From Sneathiella sedimenti (lineage in GTDB: Bacteria; Pseudomonadota; Alphaproteobacteria; Sneathiellales; Sneathiellaceae): a DNA stretch of 64,000 nucleotides. The stretch is taken from NCBI RefSeq assembly GCF_017313765.1, contig NZ_JAFLNC010000002.1, forward strand, positions 186,001 to 250,000, read 5' to 3'. The notes under the pieces were generated by a model. It saw nothing but the letters and a program-made list of their open reading frames with translations. It ran no database searches and had not been told where the DNA came from. Below are positions 26,054 to 35,594 of the stretch, piece after piece (positions within the stretch are counted from its first letter, which is position 1; each line of letters opens with the position of its first letter). The position numbers and the translations under genes are program-made.

Positions 26054-29000
26054 ATGCTCCGCTTTGCCGAACTGCATACAACAACAAATTTCACCTTTTT
26101 GGAAGGGGCCTCCCATCCGGAGGATTATGTCCGTCGGGCGAAGGAGCTGGATTTGGAAGCGGTCGCCATTACGGATAGCAATTCTCTCGCGGGTGTTGTC
26201 CGGGCCTATGCGGAAGCGAAAAAAATTGGCCAGCGGATTATTGTCGGCGCGGAACTGCTTTTGTCTGACGGGCAATGTCTGGTTGCCCTGCCGACAGACC
26301 GGAATGCTTATGGACGGCTGTGCCGTCTGATAAGCTGCGGGCGGCGGCGGGCCGAAAAGAGCCAGTGCCTGATCCACAAGGAAGATGTGCTGGAATGGGC
26401 GGAAGGGATGATTTTCATCTTGCAGCCACCGGAGGAAATCGACGGTCATTTCGAAGAATGTTTGCGCTACTGGGTTGCTGAATTGGGATCAGCCCTGTAT
26501 CTGGCGGCAGAGAATTTACTGTTGGGCCATGATGAGTTGAGGCTGGCCCGACTGCATGAAGTCGCGCAGGCGCATAAGGTGCCGCTTGTTGCCAGCAATC
26601 ATGCCGTGATGCATAGGCCGGAAAATCGCCCGGTCGCGGATATTCTGACCTGTATCCGTGAGCATTGCACCATTGATGAGGCCGGCACCCGCCTGCAGAA
26701 GAATGCGGAACGACATCTTAAAAGCACGGAAGAAATGCTGGAGCTTTTTACCGGATATGAGGAGGCAGTCCGCCAGAGCCAGCAAATCAGCCAGAAAATC
26801 AGCTTTTCCCTGGATGAGCTGAAATATGAGTATCCGGAAGAAGTGTCAAACGGGCAGGATCCGCAAACGGAACTGGAACGGCTTGTCATCCATCGGTTGC
26901 CCGCCCGATACCCGGCGCATTTATTCCCACACGGCGTTCCGGAGAAGGTAGCAGAGCTTATTCAGCGGGAGTTGTCTGTTATCAAGGAACTAAACTACGC
27001 CCCCTATTTCCTGACCATTTATGACATTGTCAAATTTGCGACGGAACAGGGAATCCTGTGTCAGGGAAGGGGCTCCGCGGCCAATTCGGTGGTTTGTTAT
27101 ATTCTGGGTATTACCTCCGTTTCGCCGGAACGGCTTGATATGGTGTTTGAGCGGTTCGTTTCCGTCGAGCGTAACGAGCCGCCGGATATTGATGTAGATT
27201 TCGAGCATGAGCGCCGTGAAGAGGTCATCCAGTATATCTATGAGAAATATGGCCGGCACCGCGCCGGTTTGTCGGCAACGGTGATCTGCTATCGTGCCCG
27301 TTCGGCCATTCGCGAAGTGGGCAAGGCGCTCGGCCTGTCGCAGGATACCTTGGCTTCCATGACGAGCCTTGTCTGGGGCTGGTCAATGTCGGACCGGGGT
27401 ACAAGCCGCGCCCAGATAAAGGCGGCGGGCCTTGACCCGGATGACAGGCGACTGGCGCTTTGTGCGGAGTTGAGCCAGAAGATCATGGGCTATCCCCGTC
27501 ATCTGTCCCAGCATGTGGGCGGCTTTATCATTACCAAGTCACGCCTTGACGAAATTGTCCCCGTCGAAAATGCGGCAATGGAAAACCGCACCGTTATTGA
27601 ATGGGATAAGGATGACATCGATACATTGGGAATTTTGAAAGTTGATGTGCTGGGGTTGGGCATGCTGTCCTGCATTCGTCGGGCTTTTGCGCTATTGAAG
27701 AGCCATTACGGCATTTCCCACACGCTGGCCTCTCTGCCCGAGGGAGATACGGCGGTCTATGATATGCTGTGCAAGGCCGATAGCGTTGGGGTCTTTCAGG
27801 TGGAAAGCCGGGCCCAGATGTCCTTCCTGCCACGCATGAAACCGCGCAATTTTTATGATCTGGTGATTGAGGTTGCGATTGTCCGCCCCGGACCTATTCA
27901 GGGCGACATGGTGCATCCTTATATCCGCCGGAGGAATGGGGAGGAAAAAGCGGTTTATCCCTCAAAAGAACTTGAAGGTGTTTTGGGCAAGACACTTGGT
28001 GTGCCGCTTTTTCAGGAGCAGGCCATGCGGATTGCCATTGTCGGTGCCGGGTTCAGCCCCGGTGAGGCCGATCAGTTGCGTCGTGCCATGGCGACTTTCC
28101 GCAAGATGGGCACGATTAATTCATTCCGGGACAAGTTTATCCGGGGGATGGAAAGGAATGGCTATGATACTGAGTTTGCAGAACGATGCTTCAAGCAGAT
28201 TGAGGGATTCGGTGAATATGGCTTCCCCGAAAGTCATGCGGCGTCATTCGCGTTACTTGTGTATGCCTCGGCCTGGCTGAAATGCCATCATCCGGATGTC
28301 TTTGCCTGCGCTTTGCTCAATTCCCAGCCGATGGGGTTTTATGCACCTGCACAGATTATCCGTGATGCCCGCGAGCATGGGGTGACGGTGAAGCCAGCAG
28401 ACGTCAATTACTCGGCGTGGGACAGCATCCTGGAACCAGGAGAGAGCGGGTTGGTGCTGCGTCTGGGTCTGCGTCAGGTCAAAGGCATGAATGAGGGGGA
28501 CGCGGACTGGATCGTTGCGGCAAGGCAGAACGGATATGTTACCGTGCGTGATTTATGGTTGAGGGCCGGCGTGAAGCCTGCGGTTCTCAAACGGCTGGCG
28601 GATGCGGACGCCTTTTCTTCCCTTCATCTGGATCGACGGGAAGCGCTGTGGCAGGCCAGCGGGATCAAGGGCGAGAAACCGTTGCCATTGTTTTCATATG
28701 CGAGAGAAGATGAGCAGGGGATGGAACCAGATGTAATTTTGCCAGAAATGCATGTCGGTGAGAATGTGTTGCAGGACTATCGTTCTCTTCGACTGAGCCT
28801 GCGGGATCACCCGATCAAGCTTCTCCGGCCGCAGTTTCCAGGCACAATGAAATCCAAATCCCTGCTGTCAGTTTCAGATAAGCAGCGCGTGAGTGTAGTG
28901 GGTCTTGTTCTCGCCCGTCAGCGACCAGGCACGTCCAAAGGGGTGGTTTTCATGACGCTCGAAGATGAGGATGGCAGCATTAATATTGTCGTCTGGCGCA

Positions 29001-29260
29001 AGGTATGTGAACGGTACCGACGAGCGGTGATGACCGGACGGCTGGTTCAGATTTCCGGGGTAATTGAACGCAAAGATATTGTGACCCACCTGATTGCAGA
29101 TCGCATTACGGACTATTCATCCTATCTGGAAAAACTGGGTGATGAGAATTTCCTCAAAAAAGCATCCAGAGCCGAACCGGTGAAGAATCGCCCGGTGAGC
29201 CTGCATAAACACCCGCGTGATATGATAAAAGCCCTGTTTCCTTCAAGGGATTTTCATTAA
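26054..29260 (+). CDS. dnaE2: Error-prone DNA polymerase III alpha subunit DnaE2 (ImuC)
   Basis: This 1068-aa C-family polymerase has an N-terminal PHP domain (FAELHTTTNFTFLEGASHPEDYV, VAITDSNSLAGVV), the palm motifs CQGRGSAANSVVCYILGI and PPDIDVDFEHERREEV (catalytic aspartates near residues 378-382), and a C-terminal OB fold (VSVVGLVLARQRPGTSKGVVFMTLEDEDG). It is shorter than replicative DnaE1 and lacks its C-terminal clamp and tau regions, as expected for DnaE2. With ImuA and ImuB it performs mutagenic translesion synthesis after DNA damage. GGGGAG lies about ten bases upstream of the ATG. The whole cassette is under one LexA box. Confidence 0.96.
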   Translation: MLRFAELHTTTNFTFLEGASHPEDYVRRAKELDLEAVAITDSNSLAGVVRAYAEAKKIGQRIIVGAELLLSDGQCLVALPTDRNAYGRLCRLISCGRRRAEKSQCLIHKEDVLEWAEGMIFILQPPEEIDGHFEECLRYWVAELGSALYLAAENLLLGHDELRLARLHEVAQAHKVPLVASNHAVMHRPENRPVADILTCIREHCTIDEAGTRLQKNAERHLKSTEEMLELFTGYEEAVRQSQQISQKISFSLDELKYEYPEEVSNGQDPQTELERLVIHRLPARYPAHLFPHGVPEKVAELIQRELSVIKELNYAPYFLTIYDIVKFATEQGILCQGRGSAANSVVCYILGITSVSPERLDMVFERFVSVERNEPPDIDVDFEHERREEVIQYIYEKYGRHRAGLSATVICYRARSAIREVGKALGLSQDTLASMTSLVWGWSMSDRGTSRAQIKAAGLDPDDRRLALCAELSQKIMGYPRHLSQHVGGFIITKSRLDEIVPVENAAMENRTVIEWDKDDIDTLGILKVDVLGLGMLSCIRRAFALLKSHYGISHTLASLPEGDTAVYDMLCKADSVGVFQVESRAQMSFLPRMKPRNFYDLVIEVAIVRPGPIQGDMVHPYIRRRNGEEKAVYPSKELEGVLGKTLGVPLFQEQAMRIAIVGAGFSPGEADQLRRAMATFRKMGTINSFRDKFIRGMERNGYDTEFAERCFKQIEGFGEYGFPESHAASFALLVYASAWLKCHHPDVFACALLNSQPMGFYAPAQIIRDAREHGVTVKPADVNYSAWDSILEPGESGLVLRLGLRQVKGMNEGDADWIVAARQNGYVTVRDLWLRAGVKPAVLKRLADADAFSSLHLDRREALWQASGIKGEKPLPLFSYAREDEQGMEPDVILPEMHVGENVLQDYRSLRLSLRDHPIKLLRPQFPGTMKSKSLLSVSDKQRVSVVGLVLARQRPGTSKGVVFMTLEDEDGSINIVVWRKVCERYRRAVMTGRLVQISGVIERKDIVTHLIADRITDYSSYLEKLGDENFLKKASRAEPVKNRPVSLHKHPRDMIKALFPSRDFH

Positions 29261-29312
29261 TCTGGAACACCGCTACTGTTTCTTGAGAAAAACAACGCCC
29301 GTCAATAATTTT

Positions 29313-29337
29313 ATCAACCAACCAGTTGGATGATATT
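29313..29337. promoter_or_regulatory. TetR-type operator, site A (upstream of isochorismatase operon)
   Basis: The 25-bp element reads ATCAACCAAC, three bases CAG, then TTGGATGATATT. It contains the dyad CCAAC-N2-GTTGG. It matches site B at 52036-52060 at 22 of 25 positions, differing only in the three central bases, and matches site C (51247-51268, inverted) over 19 consecutive bases. AATAAT (29304-29309), a possible -10 box, lies just upstream in both A and B. It ends about 80 bp before the isochorismatase start. Confidence 0.75.
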
Positions 29338-29416
29338 GACAAAATTTAGATTTATAAGTTAGCTTTGTGAAACGGTTAGGGGCAACAACAAAACATAACT
29401 GCGATAGGGGTAAACT

Positions 29417-30040
29417 GTGGCACCATTGCTTGAAGTAGACAGCCCGGCTCTGTTGATCGTTGATATGCAAAATGATTTCGTGCGTCCCGGCGCTCCCTTG
29501 GAAGTACCGGATGCCCGGACAACAATCGCGCCGCATCAATCTCTCATTTCCGCATTTCGTTCCGCCAAGCGCCCGATTTTTTACACCAAATTCCTTTCCA
29601 CACCCTACAGGTCGCTGCTCTGGAACTGGTCCCCGGAATGTGAAGAAGACACGAAATGTTGCTGGAAAGGTCATCAACGGCTCTATGAAGATCGAAACGA
29701 GCCTCTTGAATGTACCGACATCATCAGTGAAATTTATCCAGAGGCCGGGGATCATATTATCGAGAAGTTCGGCTATGGCGCCTTCCATGGCACAGCCTTG
29801 GCAGACATGCTTCACTCGCTGGATATAAAATCGGTCATCGTCACCGGTACAGTCACACAAATATGTGTCGAGGAAACAGCCCGGGAATCCTTTCACCATG
29901 GCTTCAAAACGGTCATGGTTACGGATGCCGTTTCATCATTTGCCCCGAATCTGCAGGCCGCTACACTGGAAAATTTCGCCATGAAATTTGGCTGGGTCGC
30001 CACCGCCGAAGATGTACTGACACGGATGAAACATGCGTAG
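29417..30040 (+). CDS. Isochorismatase-family cysteine hydrolase
   Basis: This 207-aa protein has the cysteine hydrolase triad Asp16 (LLIVDMQNDF), Lys117 (IIEKFGYGAF) and Cys150 (VTQICVEETAR). The family includes isochorismatase, nicotinamidase, N-carbamoylsarcosine amidase, ureidoacrylate hydrolase (RutB) and biuret hydrolase; the context with an ABC importer and a nitrilase-like enzyme favours amide or ureide hydrolysis. The start is a GTG at 29417 with AGGGG upstream. It overlaps the first permease gene by eight bases. The TetR-type operator at 29313-29337 sits in its promoter region. Confidence 0.9.
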   Translation: MAPLLEVDSPALLIVDMQNDFVRPGAPLEVPDARTTIAPHQSLISAFRSAKRPIFYTKFLSTPYRSLLWNWSPECEEDTKCCWKGHQRLYEDRNEPLECTDIISEIYPEAGDHIIEKFGYGAFHGTALADMLHSLDIKSVIVTGTVTQICVEETARESFHHGFKTVMVTDAVSSFAPNLQAATLENFAMKFGWVATAEDVLTRMKHA

Positions 30041-30977
30041 CCCGTTCACATCCTTACTCAGCAGCAAATACGGGATAATTGTCCTGTTGGGACTGACGGT
30101 GCTGTTCGCCTTTATATTCGTGCCGGAGTTCGGGACGGTAAATAACCTTACCAACATTGCCATCCAGTCCGCGCCGCTGGCGATCCTGGCAATTGGCCAG
30201 ACGGTCGTTATCATTGCCGGCCTTATCGACCTCTCGGTCGGTATGCTGCTCGGCCTTATCGTCGTCATCATCGCAGACCTTATGCAAGGGGAGTCAAGCA
30301 TGACGGTCGTTGCCATTCTGGCCGCCCTTGGACTGGGTGGTGGTGTCGGGATGATCAACGGCCTGCTCAATAACCTGCTTCGTATTCATCCGCTCATATT
30401 GACATTCGGGATGCTCAGCATCCTGCAAGGCTTGATCTTCGTTTATACGGACAGGAGTGTAGGGCAGGTATCGTCCGAGTTTTCCTGGATGGCTAACGGG
30501 ACAGTCATAGGGGTGCCGTTTGCCATCATCTTGCTGATGTTTGTCGCGCTCCTCACTTCATTCCTGTTGTATAAAACACGCCTTGGCGCCCATATCTTTG
30601 CGGTCGGCGGCGGGGAAGAACAGGCCCGTCGCGCGGGCATCATGACGGGGCGGGTCAAGATTTGGGCCTTCATTATTTCCGGGGTATCCGCGGGCGTGGC
30701 CGGTATGCTGGTCGCGGGACGTCTCGGGACCGGATATCCCAATGCAGGTGTCGGATATGAACTTGACGCCATTGTTGCCGTTGTTTTGGGAGGCACCTCA
30801 CTCGCTGGCGGCCGCGGCAGCATACTCGGGACCATTGCGGCGGTTTTTGTTCTCGGTGTTGCCAGCAACATATTGAATCTTATGGAAATATCGTCCTTTG
30901 TTCAGATTTTCGTTAAGGGTCTGATCGTCGTCATTGCCATACTCCTCAACCAGCCAAAAAGGATTATCGCGTCATGA
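30033..30977 (+). CDS. RbsC-like ABC transporter permease (1)
   Basis: This 314-aa permease of the BPD_transp_2 family has about eight to ten membrane segments. Typical motifs are VVIIAGLIDLSVGMLLGLI near the start and DAIVAVVLGGTSLAGGRGSILGTIAAVFVLG near the end. It overlaps the isochorismatase gene by eight bases and the second permease by four (ATGA), so the operon is tightly coupled. Together with the second, non-identical permease it would form a heterodimeric channel of a ribose/autoinducer-2-type importer. Confidence 0.92.
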   Translation: MRSPFTSLLSSKYGIIVLLGLTVLFAFIFVPEFGTVNNLTNIAIQSAPLAILAIGQTVVIIAGLIDLSVGMLLGLIVVIIADLMQGESSMTVVAILAALGLGGGVGMINGLLNNLLRIHPLILTFGMLSILQGLIFVYTDRSVGQVSSEFSWMANGTVIGVPFAIILLMFVALLTSFLLYKTRLGAHIFAVGGGEEQARRAGIMTGRVKIWAFIISGVSAGVAGMLVAGRLGTGYPNAGVGYELDAIVAVVLGGTSLAGGRGSILGTIAAVFVLGVASNILNLMEISSFVQIFVKGLIVVIAILLNQPKRIIAS

Positions 30978-31951
30978 GCGACAGAATGGGCGCCGAGATA
31001 GATGGGGTTCAGACGAAAATCTGGCGATGGGCCAGTTCCAACGCAATCTGGGTCGTTCTGGCCTTGCTGTTCGCGATTGCGGCGCTTCTTTCTGATGCAT
31101 TTCTGCGCCCTGTCTATATTTTCAATGTCGTCCGTCAGGCGGCGCCGGTCGGGATTGCTGCTATCGGGGTGACCCTGGTGATGATCCTCGGGGGGGTTGA
31201 TCTGTCGGTCGGGGCGGTTATTTCCCTGACGGCTGTCTTAACGGCTGTACTGATGGATGGCCAGGTAGCAAACATTCCTCTCGCCGTGACGGTCGCCCTC
31301 GCGGCCGGGGCCTGTATCGGTGGGATCAACGGGACCCTGATTGCCTATAACCGCATTTCGCCGTTCATTCTGACACTTGGAATGGCAGTCGTGGTGACGG
31401 GCATGACACAAATCTATTCCGGGGGAACAGCGCGAGGGATCGTCTCTCCTGGGTTCCGGGAATTCTTCAACTACAGGATTGGCGGAATCGTCCCCGTTCT
31501 TGCGCTCACCTTTCTTGGACTCGCGCTGCTGGGCGTAAGGTTACAGCAAACAACAAAATTCTGTCGCAATCTTTATCTTATCGGGAGTAACCCTCAGGCC
31601 GCGGAGCTTTCCGGGCTGCCCGTCAAAAGAATAACCATTTTCGCCTACGCCCTTTCCGGTCTGATGGGGGCAATGGCGGGCATCGCACTGCTGGCCCGTT
31701 CAGGGGTTTCGAGCACATTTGCTGGCCGCGGGCTGGAGTTTGATGTACTGGCCGCGGTCATCCTCGGCGGCACCACATTCCAAGGCGGCCGTGGCGGGAT
31801 TGGCGGCACGATTGCCGCTGTATTTGTTCTGTTGATTGCGTTCAATTTAGTCAACATCGTTGGGCTTGATTACAACGCTCAACTTATCGTCAAGGGCGCC
31901 ATAATCATTATCGCGTCTTCAGCATACATCTACTTTAAAAAAGTGCGCTAG
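30974..31951 (+). CDS. RbsC-like ABC transporter permease (2)
   Basis: This 325-aa BPD_transp_2 permease has VTLVMILGGVDLSVGAVISLTAVL and LEFDVLAAVILGGTTFQGGRGGIGGTIAAVFVL, parallel to the motifs of permease 1. A pair of distinct permeases is typical of Lsr-, Rhi- or Yph-like systems rather than ribose itself, where RbsC is a homodimer. It is followed 35 bp later by the binding-protein gene. Confidence 0.92.
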   Translation: MSDRMGAEIDGVQTKIWRWASSNAIWVVLALLFAIAALLSDAFLRPVYIFNVVRQAAPVGIAAIGVTLVMILGGVDLSVGAVISLTAVLTAVLMDGQVANIPLAVTVALAAGACIGGINGTLIAYNRISPFILTLGMAVVVTGMTQIYSGGTARGIVSPGFREFFNYRIGGIVPVLALTFLGLALLGVRLQQTTKFCRNLYLIGSNPQAAELSGLPVKRITIFAYALSGLMGAMAGIALLARSGVSSTFAGRGLEFDVLAAVILGGTTFQGGRGGIGGTIAAVFVLLIAFNLVNIVGLDYNAQLIVKGAIIIIASSAYIYFKKVR

Positions 31952-31986
31952 GTATGCAGTGCACGTAACACAATAAGGGGAAGGCA

Positions 31987-33039
31987 ATGAGAAAACTTAT
32001 CACATTTGTCGGAAGCACCTTGGTCGCGATCGGGCTGTTGTCTGGTATGACAGTAGCTGCTGATGATGCCCGGGTTATGCAGGAAAAGCAGGCCGCCGAG
32101 ATGGTTGATACGACTGCATATAAAAAGGATGGGCCCTACAAAATTGGTGTTGCTGCCGGATATATGGGCAACTCCTGGGTTGTGTTCACACTTCAGCATA
32201 TCCGGTATGAGGCCTCGCTTCATGATGAAATTACCGAAGTGCTGGTAACGGACGCGGCCTTTAATCCGACCAAGCAGGTTGCGGATATCGAGGACCTGAT
32301 CAGCAAGGGCGTTGACCTGATCCTGTATTGGCCGGTTGATGACAAGGCGATTGAAGGTGCGCTTCAAAAAGCGAAAGAAAAGGGCATCCCGACTATCAAT
32401 ACCGGTGGGGGTTTTGTCGACAGCCCGTCGGTGACGGCAAGTGTCTTCATCGATCAGTGGAACCTCGGAGAAATGGTGGCGCGTCGTCTATTCCAGGATA
32501 TGGGCGGAAAGGGCAAGATTTTTGCCATGCTTCCCATTGCCGGAACGACAGCGGCGGTTGACCAACTCGCGGCACTTAAAGAAGTTATGAAGGAGTATCC
32601 AGATATCGAGCTGTTGACGGCCGAATATGGTGACTGGAACCGGGCGAAAGCCAAGCAGATTACTGAAAATCTCCTACAGAAATATCCTGAGATTGACGGT
32701 GTGTTCTCTCCGGCCGGACAGATGTCTATCGGTGTGGCCGAGGCGTTTGACGAAGCTGGCCGGCTCGGCGAAGTCGTTATGTCACCGGGAGATGAGTATA
32801 ATGGCTGGCTGAAATGGGTTCGCGCAAATAACCAGGGCGGCGCCGTTACCTTCCCGACACGGGTTGGTCAGGAATCGCTGCGTCTGGGGATGCGGATTCT
32901 GCGTGGCGAAAGTGTCCGTAAGGGCATGAAGGTTCCGTCAGAATATATCTCACCGGGTGCGGCGGGTGTTTATGCGGAAATGGATCGTCCGGATGACTGG
33001 TGGGCCAGCGAGCTACCGGAAGAATGGAAACCGCAATAA
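31987..33039 (+). CDS. Sugar-type ABC transporter substrate-binding protein (Peripla_BP_4)
   Basis: This 350-aa protein has a signal peptide (MRKLITFVGSTLVAIGLLSGMTVA). The mature fold shows YKIGVAAGYMGNSWVVFTLQHIRYEA, NPTKQVADIEDLISKGVDLILYWPVDD and TINTGGGFVDSPSVTASVFIDQWNLGEMVARRL, all characteristic of RbsB/LsrB-type proteins. GGGGAAGGCA precedes the ATG. The ligand is unknown; the flanking isochorismatase- and nitrilase-like hydrolases suggest a nitrogen-containing ring or amide rather than a plain sugar, but this is inference. Confidence 0.92.
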   Translation: MRKLITFVGSTLVAIGLLSGMTVAADDARVMQEKQAAEMVDTTAYKKDGPYKIGVAAGYMGNSWVVFTLQHIRYEASLHDEITEVLVTDAAFNPTKQVADIEDLISKGVDLILYWPVDDKAIEGALQKAKEKGIPTINTGGGFVDSPSVTASVFIDQWNLGEMVARRLFQDMGGKGKIFAMLPIAGTTAAVDQLAALKEVMKEYPDIELLTAEYGDWNRAKAKQITENLLQKYPEIDGVFSPAGQMSIGVAEAFDEAGRLGEVVMSPGDEYNGWLKWVRANNQGGAVTFPTRVGQESLRLGMRILRGESVRKGMKVPSEYISPGAAGVYAEMDRPDDWWASELPEEWKPQ

Positions 33040-33068
33040 GCGAGTAAAGCGCACACAAAGGGACGAAT

Positions 33069-34538
33069 ATGTTGCTTGAAATCAAAGGATTGACGAAGCG
33101 ATTCCCTGGTGTGTTGGCACTGGAGGGCGTGGATTTTACTGCCGAGGCAGGCGAAGTCCACGCTCTTGTCGGTGCCAATGGTGCCGGAAAAAGCACCTTG
33201 ATGAACCTGTTGTCCGGTGTCTTCCGGCCGACTGAAGGCGAAATAGCGATCGATGGTAAATCTGTCCAGCTCTCGTCACCAGGCGTGGCTGTCAGTTGCG
33301 GCGTCAGCACGGTTTACCAGGAATTCAGCTCGATCCCGCAATTAACGGTCGCCCAGAACATCTTTCTGGGGCGGGAACCATGCGGGAAATCCGGTATACT
33401 CAGTCATAAAAAGATGTGCGCAGACGCTCGCGCTATACTGGATAAATATAATCTTGGGCTGGATGAAACGAGTTTGGTCGAGGAATTGTCCGTCGCCAAT
33501 TTGCAATTGGTTGAAATTGCACGGGCTCTGTCAGTGGAGTCCCGAATTCTCATTCTTGACGAGCCTACAGCGGTTCTATCGCTTCCCGAACAGGAAAATC
33601 TTTTCCGGATTATTGAACAGCTGAAACAGCAGGGAATGCTGATCCTCTATGTATCGCATCGCATGGAGGAAATATTCTCAATTTCCGATCGGGTTACCGT
33701 CCTGCGCGATGGCAGAAAAATTGATACTGTTCGGACGGCGGATATCTCGCCGGCGGATATCATCCGGATGATGATCGGTCATGATATAATCCAGTCCTCC
33801 GGCCTCGCCGCGGCGGCAGGGGGAGAGCCTATTCTGGAGGTCAAGTTTAAGGACAGCCGTCGTGGTTTCAAGGTCATAAAGGGCGAGATCCTTGGCGTCG
33901 CCGGCCTTGTCGGGGCAGGGCGCACCCGTCTCGCGCGGAAGCTTATCGGGCTTGAAGGCAATGATGAAATGGACATCATTCTGCACGGGAAGAAAGTTAA
34001 TCCCGGTTCGCCGCAAGACGCTATTCAGCACGGCATTGTTTATCTGACCGAGAACAGGAAATATGACGGCCTGTTCGCCAACCTTTCGGTTCTAAAGAAT
34101 ACGACGGCGTCCGCACTGGAAAGATTTTCCTCGTTCGGCTTCCTGCAGCAGAAGAATGAAAGAGAGGCCGGCACCGAGATACTCGATCGGCTGCATCTTG
34201 TCGCAAGCTCTGTTGACGTTCCGATTAACGAACTTAGCGGGGGAAACCAGCAAAAGGCGATTTTCGGCCGTGCCTTGCTTTGTAATCCCAGTGTCCTGAT
34301 ATGCGATGAGCCGACCCGGGGGGTCGACGTCGGCGCCAAGGAAGAAATCTATCAATTGCTGGTCGGGCTCGCCGAACAGGGGGTTGCTATTATATTTATA
34401 TCGTCTGAAATGAAGGAACTGTTTGCCGCGGCGCATCGCTTGCTGGTTCTGCATGAAGGTGACATCGTTGAGGATTTGCCGACCGATCAGCTGACCGAAG
34501 AGAAAGTGCTTCAGGCGGCCACCGGCACACTGAACTGA
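33069..34538 (+). CDS. RbsA-like ABC transporter ATPase (two nucleotide-binding domains)
   Basis: This 489-aa protein is a tandem ABC ATPase. Domain 1 has Walker A GANGAGKSTLMN (about 37-48), a degenerate signature ELSVANLQLVEIARAL and Walker B RILILDEPTAVL. Domain 2 has a degenerate P-loop GLVGAGRTRLAR, a good signature LSGGNQQKAIFGRAL and CDEPTRGVDVGAKEEIY. This asymmetry is normal for RbsA/MglA proteins. It energises the two permeases encoded upstream. The next gene, a nitrilase-like hydrolase, begins within about 30 bases. Confidence 0.94.
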   Translation: MLLEIKGLTKRFPGVLALEGVDFTAEAGEVHALVGANGAGKSTLMNLLSGVFRPTEGEIAIDGKSVQLSSPGVAVSCGVSTVYQEFSSIPQLTVAQNIFLGREPCGKSGILSHKKMCADARAILDKYNLGLDETSLVEELSVANLQLVEIARALSVESRILILDEPTAVLSLPEQENLFRIIEQLKQQGMLILYVSHRMEEIFSISDRVTVLRDGRKIDTVRTADISPADIIRMMIGHDIIQSSGLAAAAGGEPILEVKFKDSRRGFKVIKGEILGVAGLVGAGRTRLARKLIGLEGNDEMDIILHGKKVNPGSPQDAIQHGIVYLTENRKYDGLFANLSVLKNTTASALERFSSFGFLQQKNEREAGTEILDRLHLVASSVDVPINELSGGNQQKAIFGRALLCNPSVLICDEPTRGVDVGAKEEIYQLLVGLAEQGVAIIFISSEMKELFAAAHRLLVLHEGDIVEDLPTDQLTEEKVLQAATGTLN

Positions 34539-34570
34539 ACATGACTGATTTATATTTTGAAGGGTCCGAA

Positions 34571-35395
34571 ATGACTGAGGGTATCAAGCTGAAACTGGCT
34601 GTCGTGCAAATGGATTGCGCCGTTAGAGATGTCACGTCGAATTTGCAGAAAATTGACAGGTTCGCGCAGACAGCGGGCGCGCAGAATGTCAATCTCGCCA
34701 TATTCCCCGAGTGTGCGACAACAGGGTATTTTATCTCCGAGGATCTGGCGGATCTTGCAGAGCCAACAGATGGACCCACGGATCAGAAGCTTTCTGAAAT
34801 CGCGGCCAGGGCTGGCATTCATCTTGCGGTGGGGACGGTCGTTGCAGACGGTGGTAAGTTTTATAACGCGCAGGTAATTTTCTCGCCTTCCGGGAAACGG
34901 TTGGCCACATATTACAAGGCGCATTTATTCTCGACGGAACGTCTCTCTTATGAGCTTGGAAATACCCCGACAGTTGTCGATACCGATCTGGGGCGTATCG
35001 GCATGACGATTTGCTATGACATGATTTTTCCGGACTACTTTCGAACCCTCGTCAATAAGGGGGCGGAGATCGTGATTAACAGCACGAACTGGATCGGCGA
35101 CTCTTACCAGCAGGATGTCTGGGGTTGGAGTGGGGTGACGACGCAAGGTATGGCGGCCACAAGAGCGTTGGAGAACGGCGTGATCGTTGCGATGGCCAAC
35201 CGTACAGGTAACGAGATGGGTTTTGACAGCCTCGGCCATTCCTGCATTATCGCCCCTTCTGGCCATATCCTGGCCTCGATACCCAAGGGCGAAGATATCG
35301 CCATAGCAGATATTGATTTTAAGGGTGAAGACCTGGAGAAATGGCGCTCGATCGCGACCTATCGCCTGGACCGGCGACCGGAGCTCTACGACTGA
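34571..35395 (+). CDS. Carbon-nitrogen hydrolase (nitrilase-family amidohydrolase)
   Basis: This 274-aa protein has the Glu-Lys-Cys triad: Glu47 (AIFPECATTGY), Lys116 (TYYKAHLF) and Cys148 (MTICYDMIFPDYFR). The family includes aliphatic amidases, beta-ureidopropionase and N-carbamoyl amidases; the sequence has no clear nitrilase-specific feature. I chose the ATG at 34571 because GAAGGG lies six bases upstream; an earlier in-frame ATG at 34541, two bases after the ATPase stop, has no ribosome site but could be used by coupling. As last gene of the isochorismatase-ABC operon it probably hydrolyses a second C-N bond of the imported compound. Confidence 0.9.
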   Translation: MTEGIKLKLAVVQMDCAVRDVTSNLQKIDRFAQTAGAQNVNLAIFPECATTGYFISEDLADLAEPTDGPTDQKLSEIAARAGIHLAVGTVVADGGKFYNAQVIFSPSGKRLATYYKAHLFSTERLSYELGNTPTVVDTDLGRIGMTICYDMIFPDYFRTLVNKGAEIVINSTNWIGDSYQQDVWGWSGVTTQGMAATRALENGVIVAMANRTGNEMGFDSLGHSCIIAPSGHILASIPKGEDIAIADIDFKGEDLEKWRSIATYRLDRRPELYD

Positions 35396-35594
35396 TATGC
35401 TTTCGCTGTACATCATAATTTTCTGACCACCTGCTGTCCCGACCTTTGACAATTTCCGGTATGAGGCGGCTACTGCCCGCGCATATACCTCGCAAAAATA
35501 TTCTCGCTCAGACACTGCTATTCACCTAGAATTGAATAATCCGGGAACCTTTCCGTTTGCCTGTCGTCTAACAGGGCAAAAAGGAATGATTGAT

